From: an uncultured Treponema sp.
GTDB taxonomy: Bacteria > Spirochaetota > Spirochaetia > Treponematales > Treponemataceae
Reading direction: 5' to 3'
Length of the DNA stretch: 64,000 nt
NCBI GenBank assembly: GCA_947165895.1
Contig: CAMVCB010000008.1
Coordinates: 41,305 to 105,304, forward strand
Shown here: in pieces, positions 7,465-16,901 of the stretch
How positions within the stretch are numbered: position 1 is the stretch's first letter
How the letters are laid out: each line of letters starts with the position of its first letter
Made by a program: the position numbers and the translations under genes
The notes under the pieces: generated by a model
Told to the model about the DNA's origin: nothing
What the model saw: the letters and a program-made list of their open reading frames with translations, nothing else
Database searches by the model: none

Positions 7465-8949
7465 ATGTTTTCTCTTTCGCCTCGTAAAAAAGAAGTTTTC
7501 CTCACTGTAGCAAGCAATCTTTTGCTGCAGATTGTTACTGCCGTGTGTGGTTTTATTTTGCCACCACTTGTAATCGGTACGTTCGGCTCTTCTGTAAACG
7601 GTATGGTTTCTTCTATTACTCAGTTCATTGCATATCTGAATATCGTAGAAGCCGGTGTTGGAGGCGCTTCGATTGCGGCTTTGTATAAGCCTCTTGCTTT
7701 GGGGGATACCGCTGAAAGAAATGCAATTTTGAGCGCTACTTCAAAGTTCTATACCCGTTCTGGCTTTCTATTTACTATTCTCATTCTTATACTTGCTATT
7801 GTCTATCCGCTCCTTGTTGGTAGCCAGGTTGACCGTTTACAGTCTGCTCTTATGGTGCTTGTACTTGGAATTACAGGGGCTGCAGAATTCTTTTTGATTG
7901 GAAAGTATCGTGTGCTCCTTACGGCTGATAAAAAAGTCTATGTGATTTCTTTAGTGCAGATGTGCGCGCTGATTCTGAGTACATCGTTTGCCGTTGTATT
8001 TATAAAAGCAGGGTTTGGAATTCTTGTTGTAAAGCTTGTTTCGGCATTAATGTTTCTTGCCCGTTATCTGGTGCTGGCATTTTATGTACGCCTGCATTAC
8101 CCAAAAGTAAACTTTCACGCTGAGCCAGATAGGCAGGCAATCAGTCAGAGTAAGAATGTGCTTGTGCATCAGATTGGCGCTCTTGTTGTGTTCAATTCTC
8201 CGCTTGTGATTATTACAATTTTCTGTTCTCTCAAAGATGCGAGCGTATACGCTGTTTATTCATTGATTTTCAATGCAGTAAATCTACTTTTAGGTGCGTT
8301 TAGTAACGGAATGCAGTCTTTTTTTGGAGAATCGCTTGTAACTGATTCAATTGAACGAACCCGCAATATTTTTGCTCGTTATGAAACCGTCTATTTTGCG
8401 ATTGAAGGCTGGTTTTATGCAATGACCTATCTTCTGATAATGCCTTTTATGAAGCTTTATACAAAAAATATGACAGATACTCAATATATGCAGCCTGTTC
8501 TTGCTGTTTTGTTTGTACTTGTTGGTGTCCTTAATAATCTTAGGAGTCCTGCAAATCAACTTATAAATGCTGCCGGACATTTTAAGAAAACTCAGTGGAG
8601 AAGCGTTGCAGAGGCTGCAATAAATGTTGTGTGTAGTATAGCTGGAGTTATGATTTTTGGCTTCAAAGGTGTTCTTTTGGGTGCTGTTTGCTCTGGGGTG
8701 TATCGCGGTGCGGATATGATTATATATTCTAGCCGCCATATTCTTAAGTCAGCAAGAAAAGGAATCGAGTGCCTTTTGAAAATTGCAGTTTCTTGCATTG
8801 TATTTTTCGGAATTTGCCGCTTGATGCAAATCACGGTTTTTATGCCTGAAAACTATGTACAGTGGATTTTGCTTGCGATTATGTACGGTGGGGTGATGTC
8901 TCTGCCGATTGTGTTTGTTTTTATCTACCGAAAGGTGGTGTGTAAATAA
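7465..8949 (+). CDS. Wzx-type polysaccharide/lipid-linked oligosaccharide flippase
   Basis: The 494-residue protein has about 14 hydrophobic segments with the spacing of MOP-superfamily polysaccharide transporters (PST/Wzx). These move undecaprenyl-linked repeat units across the inner membrane. The track starts it at a GTG at 7438 inside the previous gene. The ATG at 7465 is preferred because it follows the upstream stop by 2 bases, has CAGGAG about 12 bases upstream, and places the charged SLSPRKKE segment just before helix 1. It is the second gene in a tightly packed operon with glycosyltransferases and a polymerase-like protein, which supports a Wzx/Wzy pathway. Substrate specificity cannot be deduced. 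Confidence 0.85.
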   Translation: MFSLSPRKKEVFLTVASNLLLQIVTAVCGFILPPLVIGTFGSSVNGMVSSITQFIAYLNIVEAGVGGASIAALYKPLALGDTAERNAILSATSKFYTRSGFLFTILILILAIVYPLLVGSQVDRLQSALMVLVLGITGAAEFFLIGKYRVLLTADKKVYVISLVQMCALILSTSFAVVFIKAGFGILVVKLVSALMFLARYLVLAFYVRLHYPKVNFHAEPDRQAISQSKNVLVHQIGALVVFNSPLVIITIFCSLKDASVYAVYSLIFNAVNLLLGAFSNGMQSFFGESLVTDSIERTRNIFARYETVYFAIEGWFYAMTYLLIMPFMKLYTKNMTDTQYMQPVLAVLFVLVGVLNNLRSPANQLINAAGHFKKTQWRSVAEAAINVVCSIAGVMIFGFKGVLLGAVCSGVYRGADMIIYSSRHILKSARKGIECLLKIAVSCIVFFGICRLMQITVFMPENYVQWILLAIMYGGVMSLPIVFVFIYRKVVCK

Positions 8950-8987
8950 ATTCGTAATTGGTCAACGCAAACTGGAAGGAGTACTGT

Positions 8988-9998
8988 ATGGCGACAGCCG
9001 CTGATTTGACACCAAAAATCTCAATCATAGTTCCCGTGTATAATGTGGAACCCTATCTTCGTCGTTGTCTTGATAGTATTGTTGTTCAGACCTTTACAGA
9101 CTGGGAATGTATTCTTATCGATGACGGCTCGTCAGATAATAGCGGTGTAATTTGTGACGAATATGCCTCCCGTGATGCACGCTTTCATGTTTTTCATCAG
9201 GAAAATAAAGGCGTGAGTGCTGCCCGTAATGCAGGACTAGATGCAGCCCGGGGTGAGTGGATTGGTTTTGTGGATAGCGATGATTGGATTGAATCTGATA
9301 TGTATAGTCTGTTGCTTGAGAAGGGGAACGAAACAACAGATATAGTGATATGTAATATTTTTCATGAATATCGAAATAAATCTTTATCATCAGATTATGC
9401 ACTTGATTTTTCAAATCAAATTCAGAACATCAAAAATTTACTACTGGGAAGGATTTCAGGTTATTTGGGGCATAAAGTTTTCAGACGAAAGCTTATCGGA
9501 GAGATTAGATTTAATTCTTCATTGATAATGTGTGAAGATTTGTTGTTTTGTGTGGAAGTATTTTTAAGTACTCAGAAAATATGTTTTGTAGATAAGCCAC
9601 TCTGCCACTATTATCTGTCAAATAGTCAGTCTGCAACGCATACATTTTGGTTTAGCGATAGGAAAATTAATTCCCTGTTACTTGTAGGAAAATATTTAGA
9701 ATCTTTACTGGAAAGCGCAGGACTAAAAGATTGTTGCGGAGAGGAGTTTTCTATCTTTCTTGCTGACAAAAAAGCATGGTATCTGTTGAATTCTGATTTT
9801 TCTTGCCTGAAAAAATATCTGCATGAAAATGATCAGATAAATAATTTACTTTGTGCAAATACCAATTTCTCTGGGTGTAAACGATTCATTTTGCGAGAGT
9901 TTTCTAAAGGATATACATATATACCTTGGACAATCAATTTCTTGTGTAAAACTGCTTATTTTGGTTTGAAAAAAATGCGGAGTCTCCTATGCAGTTAG
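8988..9998 (+). CDS. Family 2 glycosyltransferase
   Basis: The 336-residue GT-A enzyme opens with KISIIVPVYNVEPYLRRCLDS, typical of GT2. It has the nucleotide-binding DDGSSDNS and the metal-binding DSDDW (DXD equivalent), then CEDLLF in the acceptor region. The C-terminal third is more divergent and AT-rich. The track begins at a TTG at 8958; the ATG at 8988 is better because GGAAGGAG lies 6 bases upstream. It transfers a sugar from a nucleotide donor during repeat-unit assembly on the cytoplasmic face. The donor is not predictable. Its 3' end overlaps the next gene by 10 bp. Confidence 0.88.
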   Translation: MATAADLTPKISIIVPVYNVEPYLRRCLDSIVVQTFTDWECILIDDGSSDNSGVICDEYASRDARFHVFHQENKGVSAARNAGLDAARGEWIGFVDSDDWIESDMYSLLLEKGNETTDIVICNIFHEYRNKSLSSDYALDFSNQIQNIKNLLLGRISGYLGHKVFRRKLIGEIRFNSSLIMCEDLLFCVEVFLSTQKICFVDKPLCHYYLSNSQSATHTFWFSDRKINSLLLVGKYLESLLESAGLKDCCGEEFSIFLADKKAWYLLNSDFSCLKKYLHENDQINNLLCANTNFSGCKRFILREFSKGYTYIPWTINFLCKTAYFGLKKMRSLLCS

Positions 9999-11440
9999 GC
10001 AAAATTAGAATGCATTTTTATCTATATGTAGTTTCAATGCCTCTTCTCTTGTCTTTAGGTTTGTTTTTTTGCTTTGTTTCGCAGCCGTATTCGTTTGAAC
10101 CGGTATGTTTTTCTTTCAGTTTTTTCTGTGTAATAACCGTTTTTCGTGCAATTAAAAGATATGGCTTATTTTCGCTGTACTGTTTGTATTTATATACATC
10201 ATTCTTTTTTGTTTACTCAAAGCTTTTCTTCTCGGCTCTTGGTGTTACTGATTTCTTGTATGTGGATTTCCCCGGTAAACATCATTTTTCGGAAAACACT
10301 GGTATCTATTTTATCGTCGGGTCTTTTATTTCTTTTTATGTGCTTGATATTTTTTATTTTTGCAAGTCATGGAGACTTCCCGAGAAAATAAAGATAAAAA
10401 GCGCTGCGTCTCTGATTAAGCAAAGAAAAATAATGACAAGAATAGGCACTATTTTTATGTCGTTAGCTTTTATTCCTATTTTGTATAAATTGTACTTGCA
10501 ATTACAGATAATACGGCAAACAGGCTATGTTTCTTTGTACACAGGTGCTTTAGATAGTATTTCATATCCTTTTTGGACGAAGGGAAGCGGAACTGTTTTC
10601 TATATCGGATTCTTGCTGGTGCTGATGTCTTTTCCGGGAAAAAAGACATACATATATGCAGTTTTGCTATTTATATTCTTTAGATTCGCCGATGCCCTGA
10701 AAGGTGGTCGAGGTGGCCTTATTTCGACGGTACTTGCTGTAATTTATTTCTACTACAAGTTGTATGGAGTCAAATTTTCAATAAAGAAAATGTTACCTCT
10801 ATTTGCTGTTTTGGTAGTGTTTTCAGCAGTAATAGGTCAATCTCGAACGGAGACAGCTGAAACTCAAAAAAAATCTGTTAGCACTAAACTACTTTGCGAT
10901 TTCGTTATAAATCAGAGTGGTTCAATAGGTTCTCCGTTAGCAGTTATTGAATTTGTCCAGAAACAGAAACCGTTTCGTCATTATCCATATATTTTCTCAT
11001 TGTTATTTACCCCTATATATAATTTTATTTCCCCAGAAACGGAAAGCGTCCCTTCATTAGAGCGACTTCAGCTGAGAAATGAGATGGAAGGTATTATTAC
11101 CTATCTTTATTCTCCGTTTATGTACAAATCTGGTTTTGGAATAGGAGCTACATTTTCAGGGGAAATGTTTGATTGTTTCGGGCTTTTGGGGATTGTGTTT
11201 TGGACGATTATGCTTGGCCGATTGATTCTTTTTGTTGAAAAATCTTGCACTTTTGGGGGAAGAAAAATGTTCTGGGCATGGTTTATAGCTTGTTCTGTTA
11301 TCGTTCTTCCCCGTTCCCATTTTTTTGATTTTTTATATTCAGGATATATGTATTTTTTCTTAATTCTTGGAATTGAAGCGATTCTTAATACCAAAGGATT
11401 GATAAAAAAGAAATCTGCAGGAGCCTATAAAAATGTCTGA
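9989..11440 (+). CDS. O-antigen polymerase/ligase-like membrane protein (Wzy-like)
   Basis: The 483-residue protein has roughly 11 membrane segments and a large polar loop in the C-terminal half (about residues 285-380), the layout of Wzy polymerases. These proteins share little sequence identity, so the call rests on topology and on its place among a flippase and glycosyltransferases. An arginine-containing motif (KGGRGGL) at the start of a cytoplasmic or periplasmic loop fits known Wzy features. The ATG at 9989 has GGAG about 7 bases upstream and overlaps the preceding gene by 10 bp, indicating translational coupling. Very low G+C suggests acquisition by transfer. It could also be another oligosaccharide polymerase/ligase of the EpsG type. 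Confidence 0.7.
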   Translation: MQLGKIRMHFYLYVVSMPLLLSLGLFFCFVSQPYSFEPVCFSFSFFCVITVFRAIKRYGLFSLYCLYLYTSFFFVYSKLFFSALGVTDFLYVDFPGKHHFSENTGIYFIVGSFISFYVLDIFYFCKSWRLPEKIKIKSAASLIKQRKIMTRIGTIFMSLAFIPILYKLYLQLQIIRQTGYVSLYTGALDSISYPFWTKGSGTVFYIGFLLVLMSFPGKKTYIYAVLLFIFFRFADALKGGRGGLISTVLAVIYFYYKLYGVKFSIKKMLPLFAVLVVFSAVIGQSRTETAETQKKSVSTKLLCDFVINQSGSIGSPLAVIEFVQKQKPFRHYPYIFSLLFTPIYNFISPETESVPSLERLQLRNEMEGIITYLYSPFMYKSGFGIGATFSGEMFDCFGLLGIVFWTIMLGRLILFVEKSCTFGGRKMFWAWFIACSVIVLPRSHFFDFLYSGYMYFFLILGIEAILNTKGLIKKKSAGAYKNV

Positions 11441-12389
11441 TTATCCATTCAAAGTTTCCGTTGTTGTACCGTCATTCAATAGAGGTCATTTGCTTGCTCG
11501 AACTTTGCCAACTTATTTGCAAGATGATGTTGGAGAGCTGATTCTTGTTGATGATTGTTCCTCAGATGACACCCAGAAAGTTGTGGCAGAACTTCAAAAA
11601 ACTTATCCGCAGATAAAATACTTACGAAACGAAAAGAATTCAAAACAGCCATATTCAAAAAATCGTGGAATTATGGAAGCAAAAGGAGAATTCATCTATT
11701 TTGGTGATGATGACAGCATCTTGTTGTCGAATTCAATTTCTTTGTTACTAGCTGCTTTGGAAAAAGAGAACGCAGATTTTGCAGGTGCTCGTGCTCTTTA
11801 TATGGGAAACTATTGTCCAACAGATGAGCAAAGTATCCTTGCGTATGAAAAATGGCAACGGGATAAAAATGTAATCTCTCCAGATAAGGTAGCCAGAATT
11901 CTACCTTTTGAATCTCATTTTAATGCATGGATAAATAGGCGTGCAGAGACTCCGTATCTGCACGCCTGCCTGCTATGCAAGCAGGCGTGCGCAAAGCAAA
12001 TCCTTTTTGATACAAACTATACGGGCTGTGCCTATCGTGAAGAAACAGATTTCTGTTTGCGTGCTGTTTTTAAAGGTTTGAAACTTGTGTATGAGCCAAG
12101 CGCCGTGCAAATAAACTTGCCTCAAAAATTTGTTCGCTCAACAGGTGCTCATACTGGTGGACGCGATAAGTGGCTAAAAAGTGCACTTGATTGTAACCGT
12201 TATTTCTTTGACAAAAACTGGGAAAAAATTGTTGAACATTTTTCGCTGGAAATTTCAAAAGAGAAAATGCTTTTAGAAACGGAAAAAGATATTCGTTCTA
12301 TTGCAAAACAAAAAATAAATGTTCTTAAAGAGCTTTTGAAAAAAATATATTTCAGAACTGTTGTTTTGACACGTTATAGGGAGAAATAA
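11433..12389 (+). CDS. Family 2 glycosyltransferase
   Basis: The 318-residue GT2 enzyme begins with KVSVVVPSFNRGHLLARTLP and has the donor-site LVDDCSSDDT and the metal-binding FGDDDS motif near residue 90. Its ATG overlaps the previous gene by 8 bp and follows an AGGAG motif. The C-terminal half contains a Cys-rich patch (HACLLCKQACAK) encoded by a perfect GC-rich inverted repeat at 11960-11990, unlike the surrounding AT-rich sequence. The enzyme probably adds one sugar of the surface-polysaccharide repeat unit at the inner membrane. Donor and linkage are unknown. Confidence 0.87.
   Translation: MSDYPFKVSVVVPSFNRGHLLARTLPTYLQDDVGELILVDDCSSDDTQKVVAELQKTYPQIKYLRNEKNSKQPYSKNRGIMEAKGEFIYFGDDDSILLSNSISLLLAALEKENADFAGARALYMGNYCPTDEQSILAYEKWQRDKNVISPDKVARILPFESHFNAWINRRAETPYLHACLLCKQACAKQILFDTNYTGCAYREETDFCLRAVFKGLKLVYEPSAVQINLPQKFVRSTGAHTGGRDKWLKSALDCNRYFFDKNWEKIVEHFSLEISKEKMLLETEKDIRSIAKQKINVLKELLKKIYFRTVVLTRYREK
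11960..11990 (+). repeat. Perfect intragenic inverted repeat (GC-rich hairpin)
   Basis: GCACGCCTGC at 11960-11969 is exactly complementary to GCAGGCGTGC at 11981-11990. The 11-base spacer can form a further TGC/GCA stem with a TAT loop. It lies in frame inside an AT-rich glycosyltransferase gene and stands out by base composition. No T-run follows, so it is not a typical terminator. Confidence 0.8.
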
Positions 12390-12391
12390 AA

Positions 12392-13408
12392 TTGAAAAAA
12401 GCACTAATTGTTTCATTTAATGGAATTGGTAATGCAGGTGGAGTAGAACGAGTATCTCTCTATGCAAAGGAAATTTTGGAAGAAGCGGGGTATGAAGTAA
12501 AGATTTTAGAAATGCTCCGCTTTCATTTGCCGAAATTTGATTTTCTTTTTCAGGCAATAGTTATGTCCTTTCGTCTGTTTTTTATGGAAAATGATCTTGT
12601 TGTTGCAAATTCCTGGCAGGCTTTTTTGTATCCTGCTGATATTTCTTTTTCGCATGGAACGACACAAGGTTACACGGAGCATGTAAGCACTTTTAAGAGA
12701 TTTTCTGGAGCCGGACTTACGGCTTGGATGGAAAAGATAGCTGCAAAACGAGCTAAGAAAGTTCTTGCTGTAAGTGCACACGTAAAAGACGATTTGGTTT
12801 CGCTATATAAAATCAAACCTGAGAAAATCAGTGTTCTTCCAAATTGTGTTGATGAAGAAAAATATGTTCCAGCTAAAAGAATTACTGACAAAAAAGATAA
12901 CTTTTTTCTTTTCAGCGGCAGGCTGGAAATCGGAAAGGGACTTCTGGCTCTAAAGTCTCTTTCCGATTTCCTTGAGACTATTGATGGCTGGCAGCTTTTG
13001 ATTGCATCAAATGTAAAGCAAAATTCTGAACTTTTTGAAATGAATAAGAAAACACATATTGTTTACGGTTTGACTGCAGAAGATATGCCCGACTTCTATC
13101 TACGTGGCGATGTGTTGTTTTTTCCGTCTTTGTATGAAGGCTTTTCTATGGCGACTCTAGAGGCTTTGTCTTGTGGAATTTCTGTTTTGGGGACAGATTT
13201 TGTAGTTACCGATGAACTGAAGCCCTATGCCTTCTGCAAAGATATTACGACCATCGTGGATAATCCCAGAGAAATTGTATCAGAGGCTGAAAAGCTTGTT
13301 TCACAATGGAAAAATCAAAAACAATTTATACATAAAACTGTTGCCACTCAGTTCGGTAAAAAAAACTATGCAACACTGTTTTTGAAACATATTGAGGGGA
13401 CGAAATGA
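12392..13408 (+). CDS. Family 4 (GT-B) glycosyltransferase
   Basis: The 338-residue GT-B protein has an N-terminal Rossmann domain containing GGVERVS and a C-terminal GT4 donor domain. The signature LFSGRLEIGKGL is followed by the EX7E-type segment FFPSLYEGFSMATLEALSCG, which binds the nucleotide sugar and supports retention of configuration. The TTG start is supported by an ATAGGGAG Shine-Dalgarno and lies 2 bases after the previous stop. It is co-transcribed with the surrounding polysaccharide genes. The acceptor is probably the growing lipid-linked glycan; the sugar is unknown. Confidence 0.87.
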   Translation: MKKALIVSFNGIGNAGGVERVSLYAKEILEEAGYEVKILEMLRFHLPKFDFLFQAIVMSFRLFFMENDLVVANSWQAFLYPADISFSHGTTQGYTEHVSTFKRFSGAGLTAWMEKIAAKRAKKVLAVSAHVKDDLVSLYKIKPEKISVLPNCVDEEKYVPAKRITDKKDNFFLFSGRLEIGKGLLALKSLSDFLETIDGWQLLIASNVKQNSELFEMNKKTHIVYGLTAEDMPDFYLRGDVLFFPSLYEGFSMATLEALSCGISVLGTDFVVTDELKPYAFCKDITTIVDNPREIVSEAEKLVSQWKNQKQFIHKTVATQFGKKNYATLFLKHIEGTK

Positions 13409-14517
13409 AAATGCAAAACTTTTTGTATATCGGTGCCCGTATTGGAAAAACAACAGACGGCGGTACAATCTGTCAGAAAAATATGGAATCTCTTTTACAG
13501 ACGATTTATGGAGATTGTTTTCATGCTGTATATGTAAATGACGCATTGGTGCGAGGTGTAAAGCGAATTATTTCATATTTCCAATTTACTCCTAATATAG
13601 ATTTTAGAAAATTATGGGAAAAAATAAGAGAATGTGTTTTAAGTAATAAAATTGAAATTGTTTTTTTGTGCTCATCTGCTTACGGTGTTATTGCAGAGAG
13701 GATAAAAAGAGCTTTTCCGAATATCTCAGTGATAACATTTTTTCATAACATTGAAAAACTCTATGCGAAAGATTATTTATCATTTGCAAAACCAAAATCC
13801 TGGTATTTCTATTTATATTCGTCTGTTGCTGAGAGGAAGTCTGTTTTACATTCGGATTTTATTCTGAATATAAATGAGAGAGATGCAAATGCTTTGTATG
13901 AAGTATATGGCAGAAAAAGCAGCGGCCTTATTCCTTTTTTCTTAAAAAATACATTTTCTGACAGCGATATTGCAGAAAAGGAGAAGTGTAAAACTGAAAT
14001 AAAAGCAAAGAAGGCTTTGTTTGTCGGCTCTGCATTTTTCGGAAATACGCAGGGGTTGGATTGGTTCATAAATTCAATATTACCAAATTTGCCTATCAAT
14101 CTTGTCATAGTTGGTAGCGGAATGAACACCGTATATAAAACTTCTGAAAAAATTGAAGTACATGGCTTTGTTGATAATTTAAATGCTTATTATGAAAATG
14201 CAGACTTTGTCCTTCTACCGATTGTGTCGGGAAGTGGAATGAAGACAAAAACAGCCGAGGCAATGATGCACGGAAAAGTTATAGTTGGCACAACGGAGGC
14301 TTTTTCAGGCTACAATACGGCAGGTTTTAGGGGACTTTTTTGCTGCAATTCAATTGACGAATTTGAGAATGCTGTAAATCAGATAGATCAAGGGCATTTC
14401 TATACATTCAACAAAGAAATTTATAATCATTTCTGTGAACATTACAGTTTTGATATTGCTAAGAAAAGGATGACTGATTTTCTCGATGTAAGTCTTGGGG
14501 GAAATGGTGAAAAATAA
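13405..14517 (+). CDS. GT-B glycosyltransferase (GT4/GT1-like)
   Basis: The 370-residue protein looks like a divergent GT-B glycosyltransferase. The second domain contains ALFVGSAFFGNTQGLDWF, the VHGFVDNLNAYY segment and LLPIVSGSGMKTKTAEAMMHG, which together form the usual donor site of family 4 enzymes with the first EX7E Glu replaced. The N-terminal domain is less conserved and includes a TTDGGT loop. The ATG overlaps the preceding stop in an ATGA arrangement, indicating translational coupling. It belongs to the same operon and probably acts in repeat-unit assembly. Donor and acceptor are unknown. Confidence 0.82.
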   Translation: MKMQNFLYIGARIGKTTDGGTICQKNMESLLQTIYGDCFHAVYVNDALVRGVKRIISYFQFTPNIDFRKLWEKIRECVLSNKIEIVFLCSSAYGVIAERIKRAFPNISVITFFHNIEKLYAKDYLSFAKPKSWYFYLYSSVAERKSVLHSDFILNINERDANALYEVYGRKSSGLIPFFLKNTFSDSDIAEKEKCKTEIKAKKALFVGSAFFGNTQGLDWFINSILPNLPINLVIVGSGMNTVYKTSEKIEVHGFVDNLNAYYENADFVLLPIVSGSGMKTKTAEAMMHGKVIVGTTEAFSGYNTAGFRGLFCCNSIDEFENAVNQIDQGHFYTFNKEIYNHFCEHYSFDIAKKRMTDFLDVSLGGNGEK

Positions 14518-15313
14518 AGCTCCTTTCCTTTCTGTAATCATTCCCTGTTTCAACTGCTATAAGACCATAGAACAATGCGTTGACTCTGTTGTTTCTGAGT
14601 GTGAAGCAAATTCTTTGAATTATGAAATTATTTGTGTTAATGACGGAAGCACAGACGCAACTCTATCTGTTTTAGAAAGGCTTTTAGGTGAAAATGCAAA
14701 CATCAAGTATTTTTCGCAAGAAAATGCAGGACCGTCGTCAGCAAGAAACAACGGTGTAAAGCAATCAACTGGTGAATTGATTGCTTTTTGTGATTCCGAT
14801 GATAAATGGATTGCTGGGAAATTAGCACAGCAAATCGCATATCTGAAAGAGCATAGTGATGTAGATTTTATCTCTGCAAAATATGGAAACGGAAAACTCG
14901 GAAAGACACAGAGAATTACATACTTAAATGAAGTATTTCACAACTTTCTCTGTCCTCAAACCTCAGTCCTTCGTCGCTATATCTTTGATAATTACCATTT
15001 TCCAGAAAAACAAAAATACAGCGAGGATATGTTTTTTTTGCTTGATGTCATGCAGAAACATACTTGTGTTTATCTGGCAATTCGTTCGACTATTCCTGTT
15101 TTTGAAAAAAGAATTTTTGGAGAAAGCGGATTGTCAGCACACTTATGGGAAATGGAAAAAGGTGAATTGAGAAATATTCGATATGCTAGAAGGCTTCGTA
15201 AGATTTCTTTGCTGATTTTTGTTTTTGCGTGTTTGTGGAGCTTCACAAAATTTCTTAGACGATGCGGAATTTCGTTTATAGATAAACATATTTCTAAAAA
15301 GGAGCGCGTATGA
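14504..15313 (+). CDS. Family 2 glycosyltransferase
   Basis: A GT2 enzyme of about 270 residues. It has FLSVIIPCFNCYKTIEQCVDS, VNDGSTD for the nucleotide and CDSDDKW for the divalent metal, and a C-terminal hydrophobic helix (LLIFVFACLWSF) that may attach it to the membrane. The track start at a TTG (14495) lies before the Shine-Dalgarno. ATG 14504 and GTG 14507 both follow a GGGGG run, and the GTG has the better spacing, so the exact start is uncertain. It overlaps the previous gene by 14 bp and the next by 4 bp. The role is sugar transfer in the surface-polysaccharide pathway. Confidence 0.85.
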   Translation: MVKNKAPFLSVIIPCFNCYKTIEQCVDSVVSECEANSLNYEIICVNDGSTDATLSVLERLLGENANIKYFSQENAGPSSARNNGVKQSTGELIAFCDSDDKWIAGKLAQQIAYLKEHSDVDFISAKYGNGKLGKTQRITYLNEVFHNFLCPQTSVLRRYIFDNYHFPEKQKYSEDMFFLLDVMQKHTCVYLAIRSTIPVFEKRIFGESGLSAHLWEMEKGELRNIRYARRLRKISLLIFVFACLWSFTKFLRRCGISFIDKHISKKERV

Positions 15314-16414
15314 AAAAAGTCCTATTTCTTTCAAACACCGCCAATTTCTCAAAGTTCAACCGCCCCTATATGCGCTGGTTTAAAGAGCAGGGCTGGCAGG
15401 TGGATTATGCTTCAGCAGGCGAAGAGCAAGTACAAGATTGCGATAATCAATATTCGATTTCAATCGCGAGAAGCCCCTTTAGCCTGAAAAACTTTCGTGC
15501 ATTAAAAGAACTGAAAAAACTGCTTGAAGAAAATCATTATGACATTCTTCATTGCCACACGCCAATGGGTGGTGTTATCGGCAGACTAGCGGCAAAAAGA
15601 CTGTGGAAAGAGCAGAAAATCAAAGTGATTTACACGGCACATGGTTTTCATTTTTACAAAGGCGCACCGCTTTTGAACTGGCTTTTATATTATCCGATGG
15701 AAAAATGGCTTTCGCATTGCACAGATGTGATTGTAACGATAAATGAGGAAGATTATGAAAAGGCAAAAGAATCATTCTAAAATTTATAAAATCGATGGCG
15801 TTGGCGTGAATCTTGAACGTTTCTATCCTGTAACATCCGAAGCAGAAAAGAAAGATCTTCGTAAAGAAAAAGGCTTTTTTCCCGATGATTTCATTCTGAT
15901 TTATACTGCAGAGTTTATTCCAAGAAAAAATCATAAACTGCTGTTTGATATTCTTCCTGAGTTGAAAATAAAAATTCCTGCTCTCAAGGTTGTTCTATGC
16001 GGTAAAGGAGACCTTTTGGAGCATTTCAAAGAATTTGCTAATCATAATAAAATGAATTATGTCGTGTTTACAGGCTACACAAAAGATGTCGCTGATTATT
16101 GTCGTCTTTCAGATGTGCTTGTTATGCCGAGTTTTCAGGAAGGTTTACCAATGGCAATGATAGAGGCTATTGCAACAGGGTTGCCCGTGGTTGCCTCTGA
16201 TATAAGAGGTCATAAAGATGTAATTGAAGACTGTGTAAATGGCTTTTTGTTCAGTACAGATGACATTTCTGGTTTTGAAAAAGCAATCCTTACTCTATAT
16301 AAAAATCCTGCGTTATGTTCTGAAATGGGAAGACGTAATGTTGAGCGGGCAAAGAATTTTACAGTTGAAAAAGTACTTAATGCGATGAATGTAATTTACC
16401 ATACTGTAATGTAA
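15310..16414 (+). pseudogene. Family 4 glycosyltransferase split by a frameshift
   Basis: Two overlapping ORFs (15310-15780, frame 1; 15743-16414, frame 2) together make one GT4 enzyme. The first gives an N-terminal domain (KKVLFLSNTANFSKF, HTPMGGVIGR, TAHGFHFYKG) and stops after INEEDYEKAKESF. The second resumes with KIYKIDGVGVNLERFYP and carries the donor site with GKGDLLEHF and MPSFQEGLPMAMIEAIATG. A net +1 change between about 15764 and 15781 separates them. Neither half has both catalytic domains, so as written the enzyme is inactive. Sequencing error, genuine decay and recoding are all possible; no long homopolymer that would favour phase variation is present. It is the last gene of the operon and starts by a 4-bp ATGA overlap. 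Confidence 0.8.
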
Positions 16415-16481
16415 TCAATATATTTTTGATACTTAATTGTAAAAAAATTGTAGTTATTCGAGGTTGTTCGAAGTAATTAAA

Positions 16482-16901
16482 TTACATATCACAAACAAGT
16501 AATGGATTTTTAATTTCTTGAACTTGTAGAAGTGATTTATCGTTTGTAACAAAATTGTCACAATCATAAAAACGTGCAGCAGAAATTTGTAAAGAATCCA
16601 GTCCTTTTAGAAAGCTGTATTTACCACGAAGCATTCCGGCATAACTTGCAATTTCTGTGTTTATATCAATTTTCTTTATGTCTAAAAAATTTTGAAAAGC
16701 GTAGTAATTATCAATTTTTTGTTGATTATTGTCTTTATAAGGGCCTGCTACATATTCCATGTCTGTAATAACAGATGTATAGAACTGAGAATTTTCATTT
16801 GCAGTTTTGAAAATAAATTGTTTCATCTTGTCAAAATACAAAGGCGATTTATCGAGAAAGTAAATTATTGGAGCCGTATCAAAAAAGATTCTAGAAGACA
16901 C
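16482..16901 (-). CDS. PIN-domain ribonuclease toxin (VapC-like)
   Basis: A PIN-domain protein of about 139 residues. The conserved acidic residues are visible: Asp in IFFDTAPIIYFLD at the N-terminus, Glu in TDMEYV, Asp in GLDSLQISAA and Asp in VTNDKSL. Together these coordinate the metal for RNA cleavage. Two GTG codons could start it. The first (16907) overlaps the AAGGAG Shine-Dalgarno, so the second (16901), five bases after it, is preferred. The start lies inside the 3' end of the upstream antitoxin gene, the usual order in type II modules. The RNA target is unknown. It sits at the end of the polysaccharide locus. Confidence 0.85.
   Translation of the reverse strand: MSSRIFFDTAPIIYFLDKSPLYFDKMKQFIFKTANENSQFYTSVITDMEYVAGPYKDNNQQKIDNYYAFQNFLDIKKIDINTEIASYAGMLRGKYSFLKGLDSLQISAARFYDCDNFVTNDKSLLQVQEIKNPLLVCDM

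Noticed and set aside
15764-15781. Programmed +1 frameshift in the GT4 gene
   Set aside because: No recognisable +1 slippery codon (such as CTT before TGA) or stimulatory SD is present, so decay or sequencing error is more likely. It was kept as a frameshift only.
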